The notes: a model not told the origin generated them from the letters alone. DNA of 64,000 nt from Cereibacter sphaeroides (GCA_003243455.1 QFQS01000003.1:1-64000), one strand, 5' to 3'; counted from the stretch's first letter, positions 1 to 9,940 are shown. Translations and numbers: made by a program.

Positions 1-79
1 GGAAGAGAAGCTCCGCTTCGCCATCCGTGAAGGCGGCCGCACCGTCGGCGCAGGCGTCGTCTCGAAAATCATCGAGTAA
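1..79 (+). CDS. tuf: Elongation factor Tu, C-terminal fragment
   Basis: Only the last 25 codons are in the window, ending in a TAA at 77-79. The visible residues ([20 protein letters not shown], then SKIIE) are the very conserved C-terminal beta-barrel strand of EF-Tu. EF-Tu delivers aminoacyl-tRNA to the ribosome. The position just upstream of rpsJ is the classical str-S10 arrangement. The 5' part lies outside the window. Confidence 0.95.
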   Translation, partial: EEKLRFAIREGGRTVGAGVVSKIIE

Positions 80-89
80 CGGGAACGGG

Positions 90-107
90 CGGGGGGACCG
101 CCCCCCG
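90..107 (+). terminator. GC hairpin between tuf and rpsJ
   Basis: CGGGGGG (90-96), loop ACCG, CCCCCCG (101-107): a perfect 7-bp stem. No U-run follows, so it is more likely a weak attenuator or an mRNA-end stabiliser than a full terminator. Confidence 0.35.
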
Positions 108-134
108 TCCAACCACCGTCCCGAGGGCAAGAAA

Positions 135-443
135 ATGGCAACTCAGACTATCCGTATCCGGCTGAAGGCCTTTGACTACCGCGTGCTGGATGCCAGCACG
201 CTGGAAATCGTCAATACGGCCAAGCGCACCGGCGCTCAGGTTCGCGGGCCGATCCCGCTGCCGAACAAGATCGAGAAGTTCACCGTTCTCCGTGGTCCGC
301 ATATCGACAAGAAGTCGCGCGACCAGTGGGAAATCCGGACGCACAAGCGTCTTCTCGACATCGTAGATCCGACCCCGCAGACCGTGGACGCGCTGATGAA
401 GCTCGACCTCGCGGCCGGCGTGGATGTCGAAATCAAAGTGTAA
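135..443 (+). CDS. rpsJ: 30S ribosomal protein S10
   Basis: 102 aa, the usual S10 length. It starts [19 protein letters not shown] and contains the conserved loop region ending in [13 protein letters not shown]. An in-frame start at 27 would lie inside tuf and add a non-conserved tail, so ATG 135 is chosen; it is preceded by a GAGGGCAAG Shine-Dalgarno region. First gene of the S10 block. In other bacteria S10 also serves as the NusE antitermination factor. Confidence 0.97.
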   Translation: MATQTIRIRLKAFDYRVLDASTLEIVNTAKRTGAQVRGPIPLPNKIEKFTVLRGPHIDKKSRDQWEIRTHKRLLDIVDPTPQTVDALMKLDLAAGVDVEIKV

Positions 444-455
444 GGGGGCAATACG

Positions 456-1181
456 ATGCGCTCCGGCGTTATAGCAAAGAAGCTGGGCATGACCCGGCTT
501 TTCCTGGAAGACGGCAAGCAGGTTCCTGTCACCGTCCTTCAACTCGACAACCTGCAGGTTGTGGCGCAGCGCACCGCCGAGAAGGATGGCTACACTGCCG
601 TCCAACTGGGCGCGGGTGCCGCCAAGGCCAAGCGGACTTCGGCCGCGCAGCGGGGTCACTTCGCCAAGGCGAACGTGGAGCCCAAGCGCAAGATCGCTGA
701 ATTCCGCGTGACCGCCGACAACCTGATCGACGTCGGCGCGGAGATCACCGCCGACCACTACCTTGCGGGTCAGTATGTCGATATCGCGGGCACCTCGATC
801 GGTAAGGGCTTTGCCGGTGCGATGAAGCGGCACAACTTCGGCGGGCTTCGCGCCTCGCACGGTGTGTCGGTTTCGCACCGTTCGCATGGCTCGACCGGCC
901 AGTGCCAGGATCCCGGCAAGGTGTTCCGCGGCAAGAAGATGGCCGGCCATCTGGGCTCGGTCCGCGTGACCACGCAGAACCTCGAAGTCGTGCGCACCGA
1001 TGCCGACCGTGGTCTGATCATGGTCAAAGGCGCGGTCCCCGGTTCCAAGGGTGGCTGGGTCACGATCAAGGATGCGGTGAAAAAGGCGGCCCCGTCGGGC
1101 CTGCCGATGCCCGCCGCAGTCCGCGCTGCTGCTGCGGCGGCTCCGGCTGTCGAAGCGCCCGCTGAAGGGGGTGAAGCATGA
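456..1181 (+). CDS. rplC: 50S ribosomal protein L3
   Basis: 241 aa. It starts [16 protein letters not shown] and carries the L3 signature around [21 protein letters not shown] and MAGHLG. The C-terminus has an Ala/Pro/Glu-rich extension (about the last 30 residues) longer than in E. coli L3 (209 aa), as is common in alphaproteobacteria. The stop overlaps the rplD start (ATGA at 1178-1181), implying translational coupling. Confidence 0.97.
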   Translation: MRSGVIAKKLGMTRLFLEDGKQVPVTVLQLDNLQVVAQRTAEKDGYTAVQLGAGAAKAKRTSAAQRGHFAKANVEPKRKIAEFRVTADNLIDVGAEITADHYLAGQYVDIAGTSIGKGFAGAMKRHNFGGLRASHGVSVSHRSHGSTGQCQDPGKVFRGKKMAGHLGSVRVTTQNLEVVRTDADRGLIMVKGAVPGSKGGWVTIKDAVKKAAPSGLPMPAAVRAAAAAAPAVEAPAEGGEA

Positions 1182-1807
1182 AACTCGATGTGATCAAGCT
1201 GGATGGCGCCAAGGCTGGCTCCATCGACCTCGATCCGACGCTGTTCGGACTGGAACCGCGCGCCGACATCCTGCACCGCGTTGTGCGCTGGCAGCGGGCG
1301 AAAGCCCAGGCTGGCACCCACTCGGTGCTGGGCAAGTCGGACGTAAGCTATTCGACCAAGAAGATCTACAAGCAGAAAGGCACCGGCGGCGCCCGCCACG
1401 GTTCCAAGAAGTCGCCGACCTTCCGTCATGGTGGTGTCTACAAGGGCCCGACGCCCCGCAGCCACGCCCATGACCTGCCGAAGAAGTTCCGCGCGCTTGG
1501 TCTGCGCCATGCCCTGTCGGCGAAAGCCCAGGCTGGCGAGCTGATCATCCTGGAAGCCGCGACGATGGCCGAAGGCAAGACCGGTATCCTGGCAAAAGCC
1601 GCCAAGGAACTGGGCTGGAAGCGCGTGCTGATCATCGACGGCGCCGAGGTGAACGAGAACTTCGCCCGCGCAGCGCGCAACATCGAAGGTATCGATGTGC
1701 TGCCGTCGATGGGTGCGAACGTCTACGACATCCTCAAGCGCGACCAGCTGGTGATCACCAAGGCAGGTGTCGAGGCGCTCGAGGCCCGCTTCAAGGGGGA
1801 CAACTGA
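1178..1807 (+). CDS. rplD: 50S ribosomal protein L4
   Basis: 209 aa, typical L4 length. The conserved exit-tunnel loop is visible ([19 protein letters not shown] then HGG). ATG overlaps the rplC TGA. In E. coli L4 represses its own operon by binding the S10 leader; the short tuf-rpsJ gap here has no obvious S10-type leader. rplW follows within one base. Confidence 0.97.
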   Translation: MKLDVIKLDGAKAGSIDLDPTLFGLEPRADILHRVVRWQRAKAQAGTHSVLGKSDVSYSTKKIYKQKGTGGARHGSKKSPTFRHGGVYKGPTPRSHAHDLPKKFRALGLRHALSAKAQAGELIILEAATMAEGKTGILAKAAKELGWKRVLIIDGAEVNENFARAARNIEGIDVLPSMGANVYDILKRDQLVITKAGVEALEARFKGDN

Positions 1808-1808
1808 G

Positions 1809-2105
1809 ATGGCCGTGAAGCCTGAACATTACGACATCATCAAGAAGCCGGTGATCACTGAGAAGGCCACCATGGCCTCCGAGGCGAACGCGGTGGTGTT
1901 TCAGGTCGCTATGGATGCGACCAAGCCCCAGATCAAGGAAGCGGTAGAATCCGTTTTTGGCGTCAAGGTGAAGGCGGTCAACACCACCATCACCAAGGGC
2001 AAGGAAAAGCGTTTCCGCGGTCGTCCCGGCGTCCGCTCGGACAAGAAGAAAGCCTATGTGACGCTCGAGGAAGGAAACACCATCGACGTCTCCACCGGCC
2101 TTTGA
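1809..2105 (+). CDS. rplW: 50S ribosomal protein L23
   Basis: 98 aa, starting [20 protein letters not shown], a standard L23 N-terminus, with the conserved [10 protein letters not shown] and KKAYVTL segments. ATG 1809 directly follows the rplD stop. A longer in-frame reading from 1767 would overlap rplD and adds no conserved sequence. L23 sits at the exit tunnel and docks SRP and trigger factor. Confidence 0.96.
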   Translation: MAVKPEHYDIIKKPVITEKATMASEANAVVFQVAMDATKPQIKEAVESVFGVKVKAVNTTITKGKEKRFRGRPGVRSDKKKAYVTLEEGNTIDVSTGL

Positions 2106-2124
2106 TAGAAGGCCGCGACTCAGG

Positions 2125-2148
2125 ACGGCCCCGGTTTTCCGGGGCCGT
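2125..2148 (+). terminator. Perfect 10-bp hairpin between rplW and rplB
   Basis: ACGGCCCCGG, loop TTTT, CCGGGGCCGT, followed shortly by CTTTTC. It lies in a 119-nt gap inside the S10 operon. It looks like an intrinsic terminator with a poor U-run, so partial attenuation, or marking a processed 3' end, is likely. Confidence 0.55.
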
Positions 2149-2224
2149 GACTTTTCAATTTCGGGGATCTTCGGAGCCCTTCACCGGACCCAAGTGGTCC
2201 TTAAGCTGACGGAAGACAGTAATC

Positions 2225-3061
2225 ATGGCACTCAAGTCGTATAAGCCGACGACGCCTGGCCAACGCGGGTTGGTTCTGATCGACCGTTCGGAGCTTTGGA
2301 AAGGCCGTCCGGTCAAAGCCCTCACCGAGGGTTTGACCAAGACCGGTGGCCGGAACAACACCGGACGCGTCACGATGTGGCACAAGGGTGGCGGCGCCAA
2401 GCGCCTCTACCGCGTGGTGGATTTCCGCCGCACGAAATTCGACGTCGCGGCGACGGTCGAGCGGATCGAATATGACCCGAACCGCACCGCCTTCATCGCG
2501 CTGATCCGCTACACGGACGGCGAGCTGGCCTATATCCTGGCACCGCAGCGCCTTGGCGTTGGCGATCAGGTCGTGGCCGGTCAGAAGACCGACGTTAAGC
2601 CGGGTAACGCGATGCCGTTCTCGGGCATGCCGATCGGCACGATCGTCCACAACGTCGAGCTGAAGCCCGGCAAGGGCGGCCAGCTGGCCCGCGCTGCAGG
2701 CACCTACGCACAATTCGTCGGCCGCGATGGTGGCTATGCCCAGATCCGCCTGTCCTCGGGCGAGCTGCGCATGGTGCGTCAGGAATGCATGGCCACGGTT
2801 GGTGCGGTGTCGAACCCGGACAACTCGAACCAGAACTTCGGTAAAGCGGGCCGCATGCGCCACAAGGGCATCCGCCCGACGGTGCGCGGCGTTGCGATGA
2901 ACCCGATCGACCACCCGCATGGCGGCGGCGAAGGCCGCACCTCGGGCGGTCGTCACCCGGTCACGCCCTGGGGCAAAGGCACCAAGGGGAACAAGACCCG
3001 CAAGAACAAGTCGTCGGACAAGCTTATCGTCCGGTCGCGCAATGCGAAGAAGGGACGTTAA
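2225..3061 (+). CDS. rplB: 50S ribosomal protein L2
   Basis: 278 aa, near the usual 273-280. It starts [20 protein letters not shown]. The catalytic-centre loop with the conserved histidine is present ([20 protein letters not shown]). It follows a 119-nt gap with a hairpin and heads an rplB-rpsS-rplV-rpsC-rplP series with tight spacing. Confidence 0.97.
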   Translation: MALKSYKPTTPGQRGLVLIDRSELWKGRPVKALTEGLTKTGGRNNTGRVTMWHKGGGAKRLYRVVDFRRTKFDVAATVERIEYDPNRTAFIALIRYTDGELAYILAPQRLGVGDQVVAGQKTDVKPGNAMPFSGMPIGTIVHNVELKPGKGGQLARAAGTYAQFVGRDGGYAQIRLSSGELRMVRQECMATVGAVSNPDNSNQNFGKAGRMRHKGIRPTVRGVAMNPIDHPHGGGEGRTSGGRHPVTPWGKGTKGNKTRKNKSSDKLIVRSRNAKKGR

Positions 3062-3064
3062 TCC

Positions 3065-3343
3065 ATGTCGCGTTCAGTTTGGAAAGGCCCCTTCGTTGAC
3101 GCTTACGTCCTGAAAAAGGCGGAAGCATCGAAGGCATCGGGCAAGAACGAGGTGATCAAGATCTGGTCCCGTCGTTCGACGATCCTGCCGCAATTCGTCG
3201 GCCTCACCTTTGGCGTCTACAACGGGCACAAGCACATCCCGGTGAACGTCTCTGAAGAGATGATCGGCCAGAAATTCGGGGAATATTCGCCGACGCGGAC
3301 CTACTACGGTCACGCCGCCGACAAAAAAGCGAAACGGAAGTAA
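3065..3343 (+). CDS. rpsS: 30S ribosomal protein S19
   Basis: 92 aa. It starts [18 protein letters not shown] and contains the conserved [18 protein letters not shown] and YNGHKHIPV segments. It lies 3 nt after rplB and 3 nt before rplV. S19 binds the head of the 30S with S13. Confidence 0.97.
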   Translation: MSRSVWKGPFVDAYVLKKAEASKASGKNEVIKIWSRRSTILPQFVGLTFGVYNGHKHIPVNVSEEMIGQKFGEYSPTRTYYGHAADKKAKRK

Positions 3344-3346
3344 GCC

Positions 3347-3727
3347 ATGGGTACCGAGAAAAATCCGCGCCGCGTGGCTGAAAACGAAGCCATGGCAAAG
3401 CTGCGCATGCTGAAGACCAGCCCGCAGAAGCTGAACCTTGTCGCCGGCCTGATCCGGGGCAAGAAAGTGGAAAAGGCCCTGTCGGACCTGACCTTCTCCA
3501 AGCGCCGCATCGCCGGCGACGTGAAGAAGTGCCTGCAGTCGGCCATCGCCAACGCCGAGAACAACCATGGTCTTGACGTGGATGAACTTGTCGTCGCCGA
3601 AGCCTTCGTCGGCAAGAACATCACGCTGAAGCGCGGTCGTCCGCGCGCCCGCGGCCGTTTCGGCAAGATCATGAAACCGTTCAGCGAACTGACGATCAAG
3701 GTTCGCCAGGTCGGGGAGACTGCATAA
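3347..3727 (+). CDS. rplV: 50S ribosomal protein L22
   Basis: 126 aa. The core ([20 protein letters not shown] and the beta-hairpin region [13 protein letters not shown]) is clear L22. The stop TAA (3725-3727) overlaps the rpsC ATG by one base. L22 lines the exit tunnel together with L4. Confidence 0.97.
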   Translation: MGTEKNPRRVAENEAMAKLRMLKTSPQKLNLVAGLIRGKKVEKALSDLTFSKRRIAGDVKKCLQSAIANAENNHGLDVDELVVAEAFVGKNITLKRGRPRARGRFGKIMKPFSELTIKVRQVGETA

Positions 3728-4437
3728 TGGGACAGAAGGTCAATCCGATCGGGATGCGCCTCCAGGTCAACCGCACCTGGGACAGCCGCTGGTTCGCCGA
3801 GTCGAAGGACTATGGCAACCTGCTGCTTGAAGACCTCAAGATGCGTGAGTTCATCCACGAGGAATGCAAGCAGGCCGGCGTCAGCAAGGTCATTATCGAG
3901 CGTCCGCACAAGAAGTGCCGCGTGACGATCTATACCGCCCGTCCCGGTGTCATCATCGGCAAAAAAGGCGCGGATATCGAAACGCTGCGCAAGAAGCTTG
4001 CCGCCTTCACCAAATCGGAACTGCACCTCAACATCGTCGAGGTCCGCAAGCCCGAGGTGGATGCCCAGCTGGTGGCCGAGTCGATCGCCCAGCAGATGGA
4101 ACGTCGCGTGTCCTTCCGTCGCGCCATGAAGCGCGGCGTGCAGAACGCGATGCGCATGGGAGCTCTTGGTATCCGTGTGAACGTGGCCGGTCGTCTTGGC
4201 GGCGCCGAGATCGCGCGGACCGAATGGTATCGCGAAGGTCGCGTGCCGCTGCATACCCTGCGGGCCGACATCGACTATGCGACCCAAGAGGCGACGACCC
4301 CCTACGGGATCATCGGCGTGAAGGTCTGGATTTTCAAAGGCGAAATCCTTGAGCATGATCCGCAGGCCCATGACCGCCGCCAGGCCGAGGCCCAGGAAGG
4401 CGCCGTTCCGCGCCAGCCGCGCCGCGAACGCGCGTAA
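3727..4437 (+). CDS. rpsC: 30S ribosomal protein S3
   Basis: 236 aa. It starts [20 protein letters not shown]. The KH domain carries the GxxG loop ([17 protein letters not shown]), followed by the conserved C-terminal domain ([20 protein letters not shown]). A basic low-complexity tail closes the protein. Part of the entry-side mRNA helicase of the 30S. Confidence 0.97.
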   Translation: MGQKVNPIGMRLQVNRTWDSRWFAESKDYGNLLLEDLKMREFIHEECKQAGVSKVIIERPHKKCRVTIYTARPGVIIGKKGADIETLRKKLAAFTKSELHLNIVEVRKPEVDAQLVAESIAQQMERRVSFRRAMKRGVQNAMRMGALGIRVNVAGRLGGAEIARTEWYREGRVPLHTLRADIDYATQEATTPYGIIGVKVWIFKGEILEHDPQAHDRRQAEAQEGAVPRQPRRERA

Positions 4438-4449
4438 GGGAGAGAAACG

Positions 4450-4863
4450 ATGCTGCAACCAAAACGGACAAAGTTCCGCAAGCAGTTCAAGGGCCGCATC
4501 CACGGCGAGGCAAAGGGCGGCTTCATGCTGAACTTCGGCTCGTTCGGGCTGAAGGCGACTGAACCCGAGCGTGTCACCGCACGCCAGATCGAAGCGGCCC
4601 GCCGCGCGATCACCCGCCACATGAAGCGTCAGGGCCGCGTCTGGATCCGGATTTTCCCGGATGTTCCGGTCTCGTCCAAGCCGACCGAAGTGCGTATGGG
4701 TAAAGGTAAAGGTTCGACCGACTATTGGGCGGCCAAGGTAAAACCGGGCCGGATCATGTTCGAGATCGACGGCGTCGGCGAAACCATCGCGCGTGAGGCC
4801 CTGCGCCTTGGCGCAATGAAGCTGCCGGTGACCACCCGCGTCGTGATCCGCGAAGACTGGTAA
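4450..4863 (+). CDS. rplP: 50S ribosomal protein L16
   Basis: 137 aa, starting [20 protein letters not shown], with the conserved [20 protein letters not shown] and MGKGKGS segments. A GGGAGA ribosome-binding site precedes it. Unlike in E. coli, it is followed by a 269-nt gap with a terminator-like hairpin before rpmC. Confidence 0.97.
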   Translation: MLQPKRTKFRKQFKGRIHGEAKGGFMLNFGSFGLKATEPERVTARQIEAARRAITRHMKRQGRVWIRIFPDVPVSSKPTEVRMGKGKGSTDYWAAKVKPGRIMFEIDGVGETIAREALRLGAMKLPVTTRVVIREDW

Positions 4864-4901
4864 GATCGCGCGCTTATTTGCGCTGCAACAAATTCAGGAA
4901 T

Positions 4902-4930
4902 GGCCCTGCCCGCAAAGGTAGGGCCTTTTC
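4902..4930 (+). terminator. Intrinsic terminator-like hairpin after rplP
   Basis: GGCCCTGCC (4902-4910), loop CGCAAA, GGTAGGGCC (4917-4925), with one G-U pair, then TTTTCTTT. A good Rho-independent terminator, yet located inside the canonical S10 operon. The gap to rpmC (4864-5132) also has an imperfect inverted repeat at 5030-5052 (CGATTCC/GGAATCG) and no recognisable gene. Confidence 0.7.
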
Positions 4931-5132
4931 TTTGGATGATCCCAGTTCAGGTTAGCGGCCAGGGCCGGCGAGAAAATCGCCAAGTTTTCCTTGCCCTCCT
5001 GCGCCCCCTCCTGTATTGGACCGCATCCGCGATTCCGGGCGACCGGGAATCGTTGGTTTGTCATTGATCCACCAGATCAGCGGTAACCCCGCCAAGGGGC
5101 CGTCTGGTGATTGTGAAAGAAGGAAAAGGCGT

Positions 5133-5336
5133 ATGGACGCCCAGGAACTGAAGACCAAGACGCCCGACCAGCTGCGCGACAGTCTGGTTGCGCTGAAGAA
5201 GGAAGCGTTCAACCTGCGCTTCCAACAGGCCACCGGCCAGCTTGAGAACACCGCCCGCATGCGCGCCGTCCGTCGTGACGTTGCCCGCATCAAGACGGTT
5301 CTGAACCAAAAAGCCGCTGAAGCGGCGGCGAACTGA
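5133..5336 (+). CDS. rpmC: 50S ribosomal protein L29
   Basis: 67 aa, starting [20 protein letters not shown], with the typical [19 protein letters not shown] helix. ATG 5133 has an AAGGAAAAGG Shine-Dalgarno just upstream; the in-frame start at 5016 would add a non-conserved extension. The preceding terminator implies either read-through or a separate promoter for rpmC-rpsQ and the spc genes. Confidence 0.95.
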   Translation: MDAQELKTKTPDQLRDSLVALKKEAFNLRFQQATGQLENTARMRAVRRDVARIKTVLNQKAAEAAAN

Positions 5337-5346
5337 GGACCGACAG

Positions 5347-5586
5347 ATGCCCAAACGTATCCTGCAAGGCACCGTGACCTCGGACAAGAACGACCAGACG
5401 ATCACCGTCCTGGTCGAGCGCCGTTTCAAGCATCCGCTGCTGCAAAAGACCGTTCGTAAGTCCAAGAAATACCGGGCTCACGATGCGGAGAACAAATTCA
5501 AGGTCGGCGACTCGGTTCGTATCGAGGAATGTGCGCCGATTTCGAAAACGAAACGCTGGACGGTGGTTGTCGAAGCCTCGGCTTGA
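5347..5586 (+). CDS. rpsQ: 30S ribosomal protein S17
   Basis: 79 aa, starting [20 protein letters not shown], with the conserved [18 protein letters not shown] and [20 protein letters not shown] segments. Last gene of the S10 set; rplN follows after 60 nt. Confidence 0.96.
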   Translation: MPKRILQGTVTSDKNDQTITVLVERRFKHPLLQKTVRKSKKYRAHDAENKFKVGDSVRIEECAPISKTKRWTVVVEASA

Positions 5587-5646
5587 GACCACTTTCCGGT
5601 TTGATCGAAACCCTGGGGCAAAACCCCAAAGGTCGGGAGAAACCTA

Positions 5647-6015
5647 ATGATCCAGATGCAGACCAATCTGGATGTCGCTGACAACTCCGGCGCTCGCCGG
5701 GTGCAGTGCATCAAGGTCCTTGGTGGCTCGCATCGCCGCTACGCCTCCGTGGGCGACATCATCGTGGTGTCGGTCAAGGAAGCCATTCCGCGCGGCCGCG
5801 TGAAAAAAGGCGACGTGCGCAAGGCCGTCGTCGTTCGCACCGCCAAGGAAGTCCGCCGCGAAGACGGCACCTCGATCCGTTTTGACCGCAACGCCGCCGT
5901 CATCCTGAACAACCAGGGTGAGCCGGTCGGCACGCGTATCTTCGGGCCGGTCGTGCGTGAACTGCGCGCCAAGAACTTCATGAAGATTATCTCGCTGGCT
6001 CCGGAGGTGCTCTGA
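5647..6015 (+). CDS. rplN: 50S ribosomal protein L14
   Basis: 122 aa, exactly the family length. It starts [20 protein letters not shown], and [20 protein letters not shown] is diagnostic. An AGGTCGGGAGAAACC ribosome-binding region precedes it. First gene of the spc set. Its TGA overlaps the rplX ATG. Confidence 0.97.
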   Translation: MIQMQTNLDVADNSGARRVQCIKVLGGSHRRYASVGDIIVVSVKEAIPRGRVKKGDVRKAVVVRTAKEVRREDGTSIRFDRNAAVILNNQGEPVGTRIFGPVVRELRAKNFMKIISLAPEVL

Positions 6016-6320
6016 TGGCTGCGAAACTTAAAAAGGGCGACCGTGTGGTCGTGCTGGCCGGTAAGGACAAGGGCAAGAAGGGCGAGATTTCGTCCGTCAG
6101 CCCGAAGGACAACAAGGCCGTGGTCGATGGCGTGAACGTCGCCGTCCGTCACACCAAGCAATCCCAGACCTCGCAGGGTGGCCGCATCGCCAAGCCGATG
6201 CCGATCGACCTGTCGAACCTCGCCATCGTTGACGCCAACGGCAAGGCGACCCGCGTCGGCTTCCGTATGGAAGGCGACAAGAAGGTTCGTTTCGCGAAAT
6301 CCACCGGGGAGGCGATCTGA
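6015..6320 (+). CDS. rplX: 50S ribosomal protein L24
   Basis: 101 aa with the N-terminal KOW motif ([20 protein letters not shown]). Both ends overlap their neighbours by one base (rplN stop, rplE start), so the rplN-rplX-rplE trio is translationally coupled. Confidence 0.97.
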   Translation: MAAKLKKGDRVVVLAGKDKGKKGEISSVSPKDNKAVVDGVNVAVRHTKQSQTSQGGRIAKPMPIDLSNLAIVDANGKATRVGFRMEGDKKVRFAKSTGEAI

Positions 6321-6880
6321 TGCTCGACCAAGCCACCTATACCCCGCGCCTTAAGGCCGCCTACAAGGCGAACGTGCGCTCTGCCATGAAGGAAGAGTTC
6401 GCGTACAAGAACGACATGCAGATTCCGCGTCTGGACAAAATCGTCCTGAACATGGGTGTCGGCGAGGCCGTGAAGGACACCAAGAAGGTCAAGACCGCCG
6501 CCGAGCAGCTGACGCTGATCGCTGGCCAGAAGGCCGTCGTCACCCACGCGAAAAAGTCGATCGCCGGCTTCCGCGTTCGTGAGGAAATGCCCCTTGGCTG
6601 CAAAGTGACCCTGCGCGGCGACCGGATGTATGAATTCCTGGACCGCCTGATCACGATCGCGCTGCCGCGCGTCCGCGACTTCCGCGGCGTGAAGGGCAAC
6701 TCGTTCGATGGCCGCGGCAACTACGCCATGGGCCTGAAAGAACAGATCGTGTTCCCCGAGATCGACTTCGACAAGGTCGATGACGTTCTGGGAATGGACA
6801 TCATCATCTGCACCACCGCGAAAACTGACGCGGAAGCGAAGGCGCTGTTGAAGCATTTCAACATGCCGTTCACCAGCTGA
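6320..6880 (+). CDS. rplE: 50S ribosomal protein L5
   Basis: 186 aa. The conserved [18 protein letters not shown] and [20 protein letters not shown] segments identify L5, which binds 5S rRNA. ATG overlaps the rplX TGA. Confidence 0.97.
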   Translation: MLDQATYTPRLKAAYKANVRSAMKEEFAYKNDMQIPRLDKIVLNMGVGEAVKDTKKVKTAAEQLTLIAGQKAVVTHAKKSIAGFRVREEMPLGCKVTLRGDRMYEFLDRLITIALPRVRDFRGVKGNSFDGRGNYAMGLKEQIVFPEIDFDKVDDVLGMDIIICTTAKTDAEAKALLKHFNMPFTS

Positions 6881-6896
6881 TCGCGGAGAGAGAGAT

Positions 6897-7202
6897 ATGG
6901 CAAAGAAATCCATGATCGAACGCGAGCTGAAGCGTCAGAAGCTGGTGAAGCAATATGCTTCCAAGCGCCTTGCGCTGAAGACCATCGCGACCAACCAGGA
7001 ACTGCCGATGGAGCAGCGTTTTAAAGCGCAGCTCAAGCTGGCCGGCCTGCCCCGCAACTCGTCGGCCACCCGTTTGCACAACCGCTGCGAACTGACCGGC
7101 CGTCCGCGCGGTTTCTACCGCAAGCTCAAACTCAGCCGCATCATGCTGCGTGACCTGGCCTCGTTCGGCCAGATCCCCGGCATGGTGAAGTCCAGCTGGT
7201 AA
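6897..7202 (+). CDS. rpsN: 30S ribosomal protein S14
   Basis: 101 aa, the long (zinc-independent) form of S14: the CxxC zinc ribbon of the short form is absent. It ends [17 protein letters not shown], then [28 protein letters not shown] ribosome-binding site precedes it. Confidence 0.97.
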   Translation: MAKKSMIERELKRQKLVKQYASKRLALKTIATNQELPMEQRFKAQLKLAGLPRNSSATRLHNRCELTGRPRGFYRKLKLSRIMLRDLASFGQIPGMVKSSW

Positions 7203-7215
7203 GGAGGGTTCAAGC

Positions 7216-7614
7216 ATGATGATGAACGATCCTCTCGGCGATATGCTGACCCGTATCCGCAACGCGCAACTGCGCGGCAAATCCACCGTATCCACGCCGG
7301 CTTCCAAGCTGCGCGCCTGGGTGCTGGATGTGCTGGCGGGCGAAGGCTATATCCGCGGCTATGAAAAGGTCTCTTCTGACAACGGTCAGGGCGAACTGGT
7401 CATCAGCCTGAAATACTTCGAAGGCACGCCCGTGATCCGCGAGATCAAGCGCGTCTCGAAACCCGGCCGCCGCGTCTACATGGGCGTGAAGGATATTCCT
7501 TCCGTCCGTAACGGTCTTGGCGTTTCGATCGTCTCCACGCCGAAAGGCGTCATGTCCGATGCAGCTGCACGGTCCGCCAATGTTGGTGGCGAAGTGCTCT
7601 GCACCGTGTTCTGA
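7216..7614 (+). CDS. rpsH: 30S ribosomal protein S8
   Basis: 132 aa from the first of consecutive ATG codons ([18 protein letters not shown]). An AAGGAGG at 7201-7207 sits 8 nt before ATG 7216; the usual family start MNDP would be ATG 7222. The C-terminus ([20 protein letters not shown]) is diagnostic. In E. coli S8 is the spc-operon repressor. Confidence 0.96.
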   Translation: MMMNDPLGDMLTRIRNAQLRGKSTVSTPASKLRAWVLDVLAGEGYIRGYEKVSSDNGQGELVISLKYFEGTPVIREIKRVSKPGRRVYMGVKDIPSVRNGLGVSIVSTPKGVMSDAAARSANVGGEVLCTVF

Positions 7615-7624
7615 GGAGGGTGGA

Positions 7625-8158
7625 ATGTCTCGTATCGGCAAGAAACCCGTAGCCCTGACCAAAGGCGTCACCGCCTCGCTGTCGGGCCAGACGATCGAAG
7701 TGAAAGGTCCGAAAGGCACCCGCAGCTTCACAGCGACCGACGACGTCACCCTCACCATCGACGAAGGTTCGGTGAAGGTCACGCCGCGCGGCACCTCGAA
7801 GCGCGCGCGCCAGCAGTGGGGTATGGCCCGCTCGATGGTCGAGAACCTGGTGACCGGTGTGACCACCGGCTTCAAGAAGGAACTCGAAATCCAGGGCGTC
7901 GGCTATCGCGCTGCGATGACTGGCAACGTGCTGAAACTGTCGCTTGGCTACAGCCATGACGTGAACTTCGAAATTCCGAAGGGTGTCACGGTCACGTCGC
8001 CGAAGCAGACCGAAATCGTTGTGGAAGGCATCGACCAGCAACTGGTTGGTCAGGTCGCCGCGAACATCCGTGAGTGGAAGCGCCCCGAGCCCTATAAGGG
8101 CAAAGGCATCCGCTACAAGGATGAGTTCGTGTTCCGCAAGGAAGGCAAGAAGAAGTAA
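7625..8158 (+). CDS. rplF: 50S ribosomal protein L6
   Basis: 177 aa, starting [20 protein letters not shown] and ending with the conserved [17 protein letters not shown] motif (here [16 protein letters not shown]). GAGGAGGGTGG precedes ATG 7625; an in-frame start at 7517 would overlap rpsH and is rejected. Confidence 0.97.
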   Translation: MSRIGKKPVALTKGVTASLSGQTIEVKGPKGTRSFTATDDVTLTIDEGSVKVTPRGTSKRARQQWGMARSMVENLVTGVTTGFKKELEIQGVGYRAAMTGNVLKLSLGYSHDVNFEIPKGVTVTSPKQTEIVVEGIDQQLVGQVAANIREWKRPEPYKGKGIRYKDEFVFRKEGKKK

Positions 8159-8170
8159 GGGCTTAGGGAA

Positions 8171-8530
8171 ATGGCAAGCAACAAGAGAGAGCTGTTCCTC
8201 AAGCGCCGACTGCGCGTACGGAACAAGATCAAGGCGATGTCGAACGGGCGCATGCGCCTGTCGGTCCATCGGTCGTCCAAGAACATCTCCGTCCAGCTTA
8301 TCGACGATACGAACGGCGTTACCGTCGCTTCGGCCTCGACGCTGGAAAAGGATCTGGGCTTCGTCGGCAAGAACAACGTGGAAGCGGCGACCAAGGTCGG
8401 CGCAACCATTGCCGAGCGGGCAAAGAAGGCCGGTATCGAAGAATGCTACTTCGACCGGGGTGGCTTCCTCTTTCACGGGAAGGTCAAGGCGCTTGCCGAG
8501 GCCGCTCGTGAAGGCGGCTTGAAGTTCTGA
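8171..8530 (+). CDS. rplR: 50S ribosomal protein L18
   Basis: 119 aa. The conserved [18 protein letters not shown] and [20 protein letters not shown] segments identify L18, a 5S rRNA-binding protein. Ten bases separate it from rpsE. Confidence 0.97.
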   Translation: MASNKRELFLKRRLRVRNKIKAMSNGRMRLSVHRSSKNISVQLIDDTNGVTVASASTLEKDLGFVGKNNVEAATKVGATIAERAKKAGIEECYFDRGGFLFHGKVKALAEAAREGGLKF

Positions 8531-8540
8531 GGAGATAAAG

Positions 8541-9107
8541 ATGGCAGAACGTGAAAACCGCCGGGAGCGCCGCGACGATCGTGGTGGCCGCGAGGAAACC
8601 CCGGAATTCGCCGATCGTCTGGTCGCGATCAACCGCGTCTCGAAAACCGTGAAAGGCGGCAAGCGCTTTGGCTTTGCAGCTCTCGTGGTGGTCGGTGACC
8701 AGCGTGGCCGCGTCGGCTATGGCAAGGGCAAGGCGAAAGAAGTGCCCGAGGCGATCCGCAAGGCAACCGAACAGGCGAAACGCCAGATGATCCGCGTCGC
8801 GCTGCGGGACGGCCGGACGCTGCACCACGACATGGAAGGCCGTCATGGCGCAGGTCGTGTGGTCATGCGCACTGCTGTCGCGGGGACCGGCATCATCGCC
8901 GGTGGTCCGATGCGCGCCGTGTTCGAAATGCTGGGTCTTCAGGATGTCGTGGCGAAGTCTCTCGGCAGCACGAACCCCTACAACATGATCCGCGCGACCA
9001 TCGACGGTCTGAAGCAGGAATCGTCTCCCCGTCAGGTCGCGCAGCGTCGCGGCAAGAAAGTGGCCGATATCCTGAAGAAGCCCGAAGCTGAAGTCGTGGA
9101 GGCCTGA
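8541..9107 (+). CDS. rpsE: 30S ribosomal protein S5
   Basis: 188 aa. The N-terminal S5 dsRNA-binding domain ([20 protein letters not shown]) and the C-terminal domain ([20 protein letters not shown]) are both clear. GAGGAGATAAAG is the ribosome-binding site. A charged Arg/Glu-rich N-terminus of about 25 residues is typical of alphaproteobacteria. Confidence 0.97.
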   Translation: MAERENRRERRDDRGGREETPEFADRLVAINRVSKTVKGGKRFGFAALVVVGDQRGRVGYGKGKAKEVPEAIRKATEQAKRQMIRVALRDGRTLHHDMEGRHGAGRVVMRTAVAGTGIIAGGPMRAVFEMLGLQDVVAKSLGSTNPYNMIRATIDGLKQESSPRQVAQRRGKKVADILKKPEAEVVEA

Positions 9108-9109
9108 TC

Positions 9110-9304
9110 ATGGCTGCGAAGAAAACCATCGTCGTGAAACAGGTGGCTTCGGCCGCCCGTCGCCCCGCGATCCAGACCGCGACCCTGAAGGGGCTTGGCC
9201 TGAACAAGATGAACCGCACCCGTGAACTGGAAGACACGCCTTCCGTGCGCGGCATGGTCAACTCGATCCCGCACCTGGTGCAGATCATCGAAGAGCGCGG
9301 CTGA
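9110..9304 (+). CDS. rpmD: 50S ribosomal protein L30
   Basis: 64 aa. It contains [15 protein letters not shown] and [20 protein letters not shown], typical L30. It starts 2 nt after rpsE. It is followed directly by a strong intrinsic terminator, so the spc block ends here at least in part. Confidence 0.96.
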   Translation: MAAKKTIVVKQVASAARRPAIQTATLKGLGLNKMNRTRELEDTPSVRGMVNSIPHLVQIIEERG

Positions 9305-9332
9305 GTCATCGTCTTAGGCTCGACTGACTTGG

Positions 9333-9365
9333 AAACGCCCCGGGGAAACCCGGGGCGTTTCCCAT
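9333..9365 (+). terminator. Strong terminator after rpmD
   Basis: AAACGCCCCGGG (9333-9344), GAAA tetraloop, CCCGGGGCGTTT (9349-9360): a perfect 12-bp stem ending in a T-run. It cuts the spc operon between rpmD and rplO, just before the inserted GFA-family gene. Confidence 0.8.
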
Positions 9366-9461
9366 TTGGCGGACTGCATGCTAGGACTGATCTCAGCCGG
9401 CGCCCGGAGGAGGGGCAAGGGCGGATTGATCCGAAGATGTTGCTAGCCAAGGGAGGATTGA

Positions 9462-9902
9462 ATGGCTGCGAAATACTCGGGCGGCTGCGCGCATGTGCAT
9501 GTCACGGCAAGCGCCGAGCCCATCGACAATCACGAATGCCACTGCAACGTCTGCAAGGGCGTGACCGGCCAGCAGTTCACGCATGTGGCGTTCTTCAACT
9601 ACAACGATCTCAAGGTCGACCATCCCGAAAAGCTGAACCGCCAGCCGTTCAACAAAGACAATCCCAGCGGCCCGCTGGAGCTTTGCACCTGCAAGGAATG
9701 CGGGGCGGCGATCATGCTGGACGACAAGATGCACCGCATCCGCGTCGCTGTGCCGAACGTCATGGGCTATGACAACGCCAAGTTCCCCAGGGCGACCTAT
9801 CACGCCTTCTGGGACACGACCAAGGGCTATGCCAAACCTGCTGACGGGCGTCCCGTATATGAGGGCCTGCGCCCGGGGTTCGTCTGGCCAGCCGCCGCCT
9901 GA
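9462..9902 (+). CDS. GFA-family (glutathione-dependent formaldehyde-activating-like) zinc protein
   Basis: 146 aa. A CENP-V/GFA zinc fold is indicated by Cys9, Cys26/28/31 (ECHCNVCKG) and Cys75/77/80 (CTCKECGAA), the usual seven-cysteine pattern. The family includes S-(hydroxymethyl)glutathione synthase (Gfa), but most members have unknown substrates; the length is shorter than true Gfa (about 190 aa), so the specific activity is not assigned. A GGGAGG ribosome-binding site lies 7-8 nt upstream of ATG 9462. It sits between rpmD and rplO, an unusual interruption of the spc operon. Confidence 0.85.
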   Translation: MAAKYSGGCAHVHVTASAEPIDNHECHCNVCKGVTGQQFTHVAFFNYNDLKVDHPEKLNRQPFNKDNPSGPLELCTCKECGAAIMLDDKMHRIRVAVPNVMGYDNAKFPRATYHAFWDTTKGYAKPADGRPVYEGLRPGFVWPAAA

Positions 9903-9912
9903 CCTGAATGCA

Positions 9913-9940
9913 GTAGGATGGGCAATATTGCCCATCCTAC
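9913..9940. repeat. 28-bp perfect palindrome (REP-like)
   Basis: The half-site GTAGGATGGGCAAT (9913-9926) is followed immediately by its exact reverse complement (9927-9940). The GTAGGnTGGGCAA-type palindrome resembles dispersed intergenic elements in many proteobacteria (recollection, not searched). No second copy was noticed in this window. No T-run follows, so it is not a classical terminator. Confidence 0.75.
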
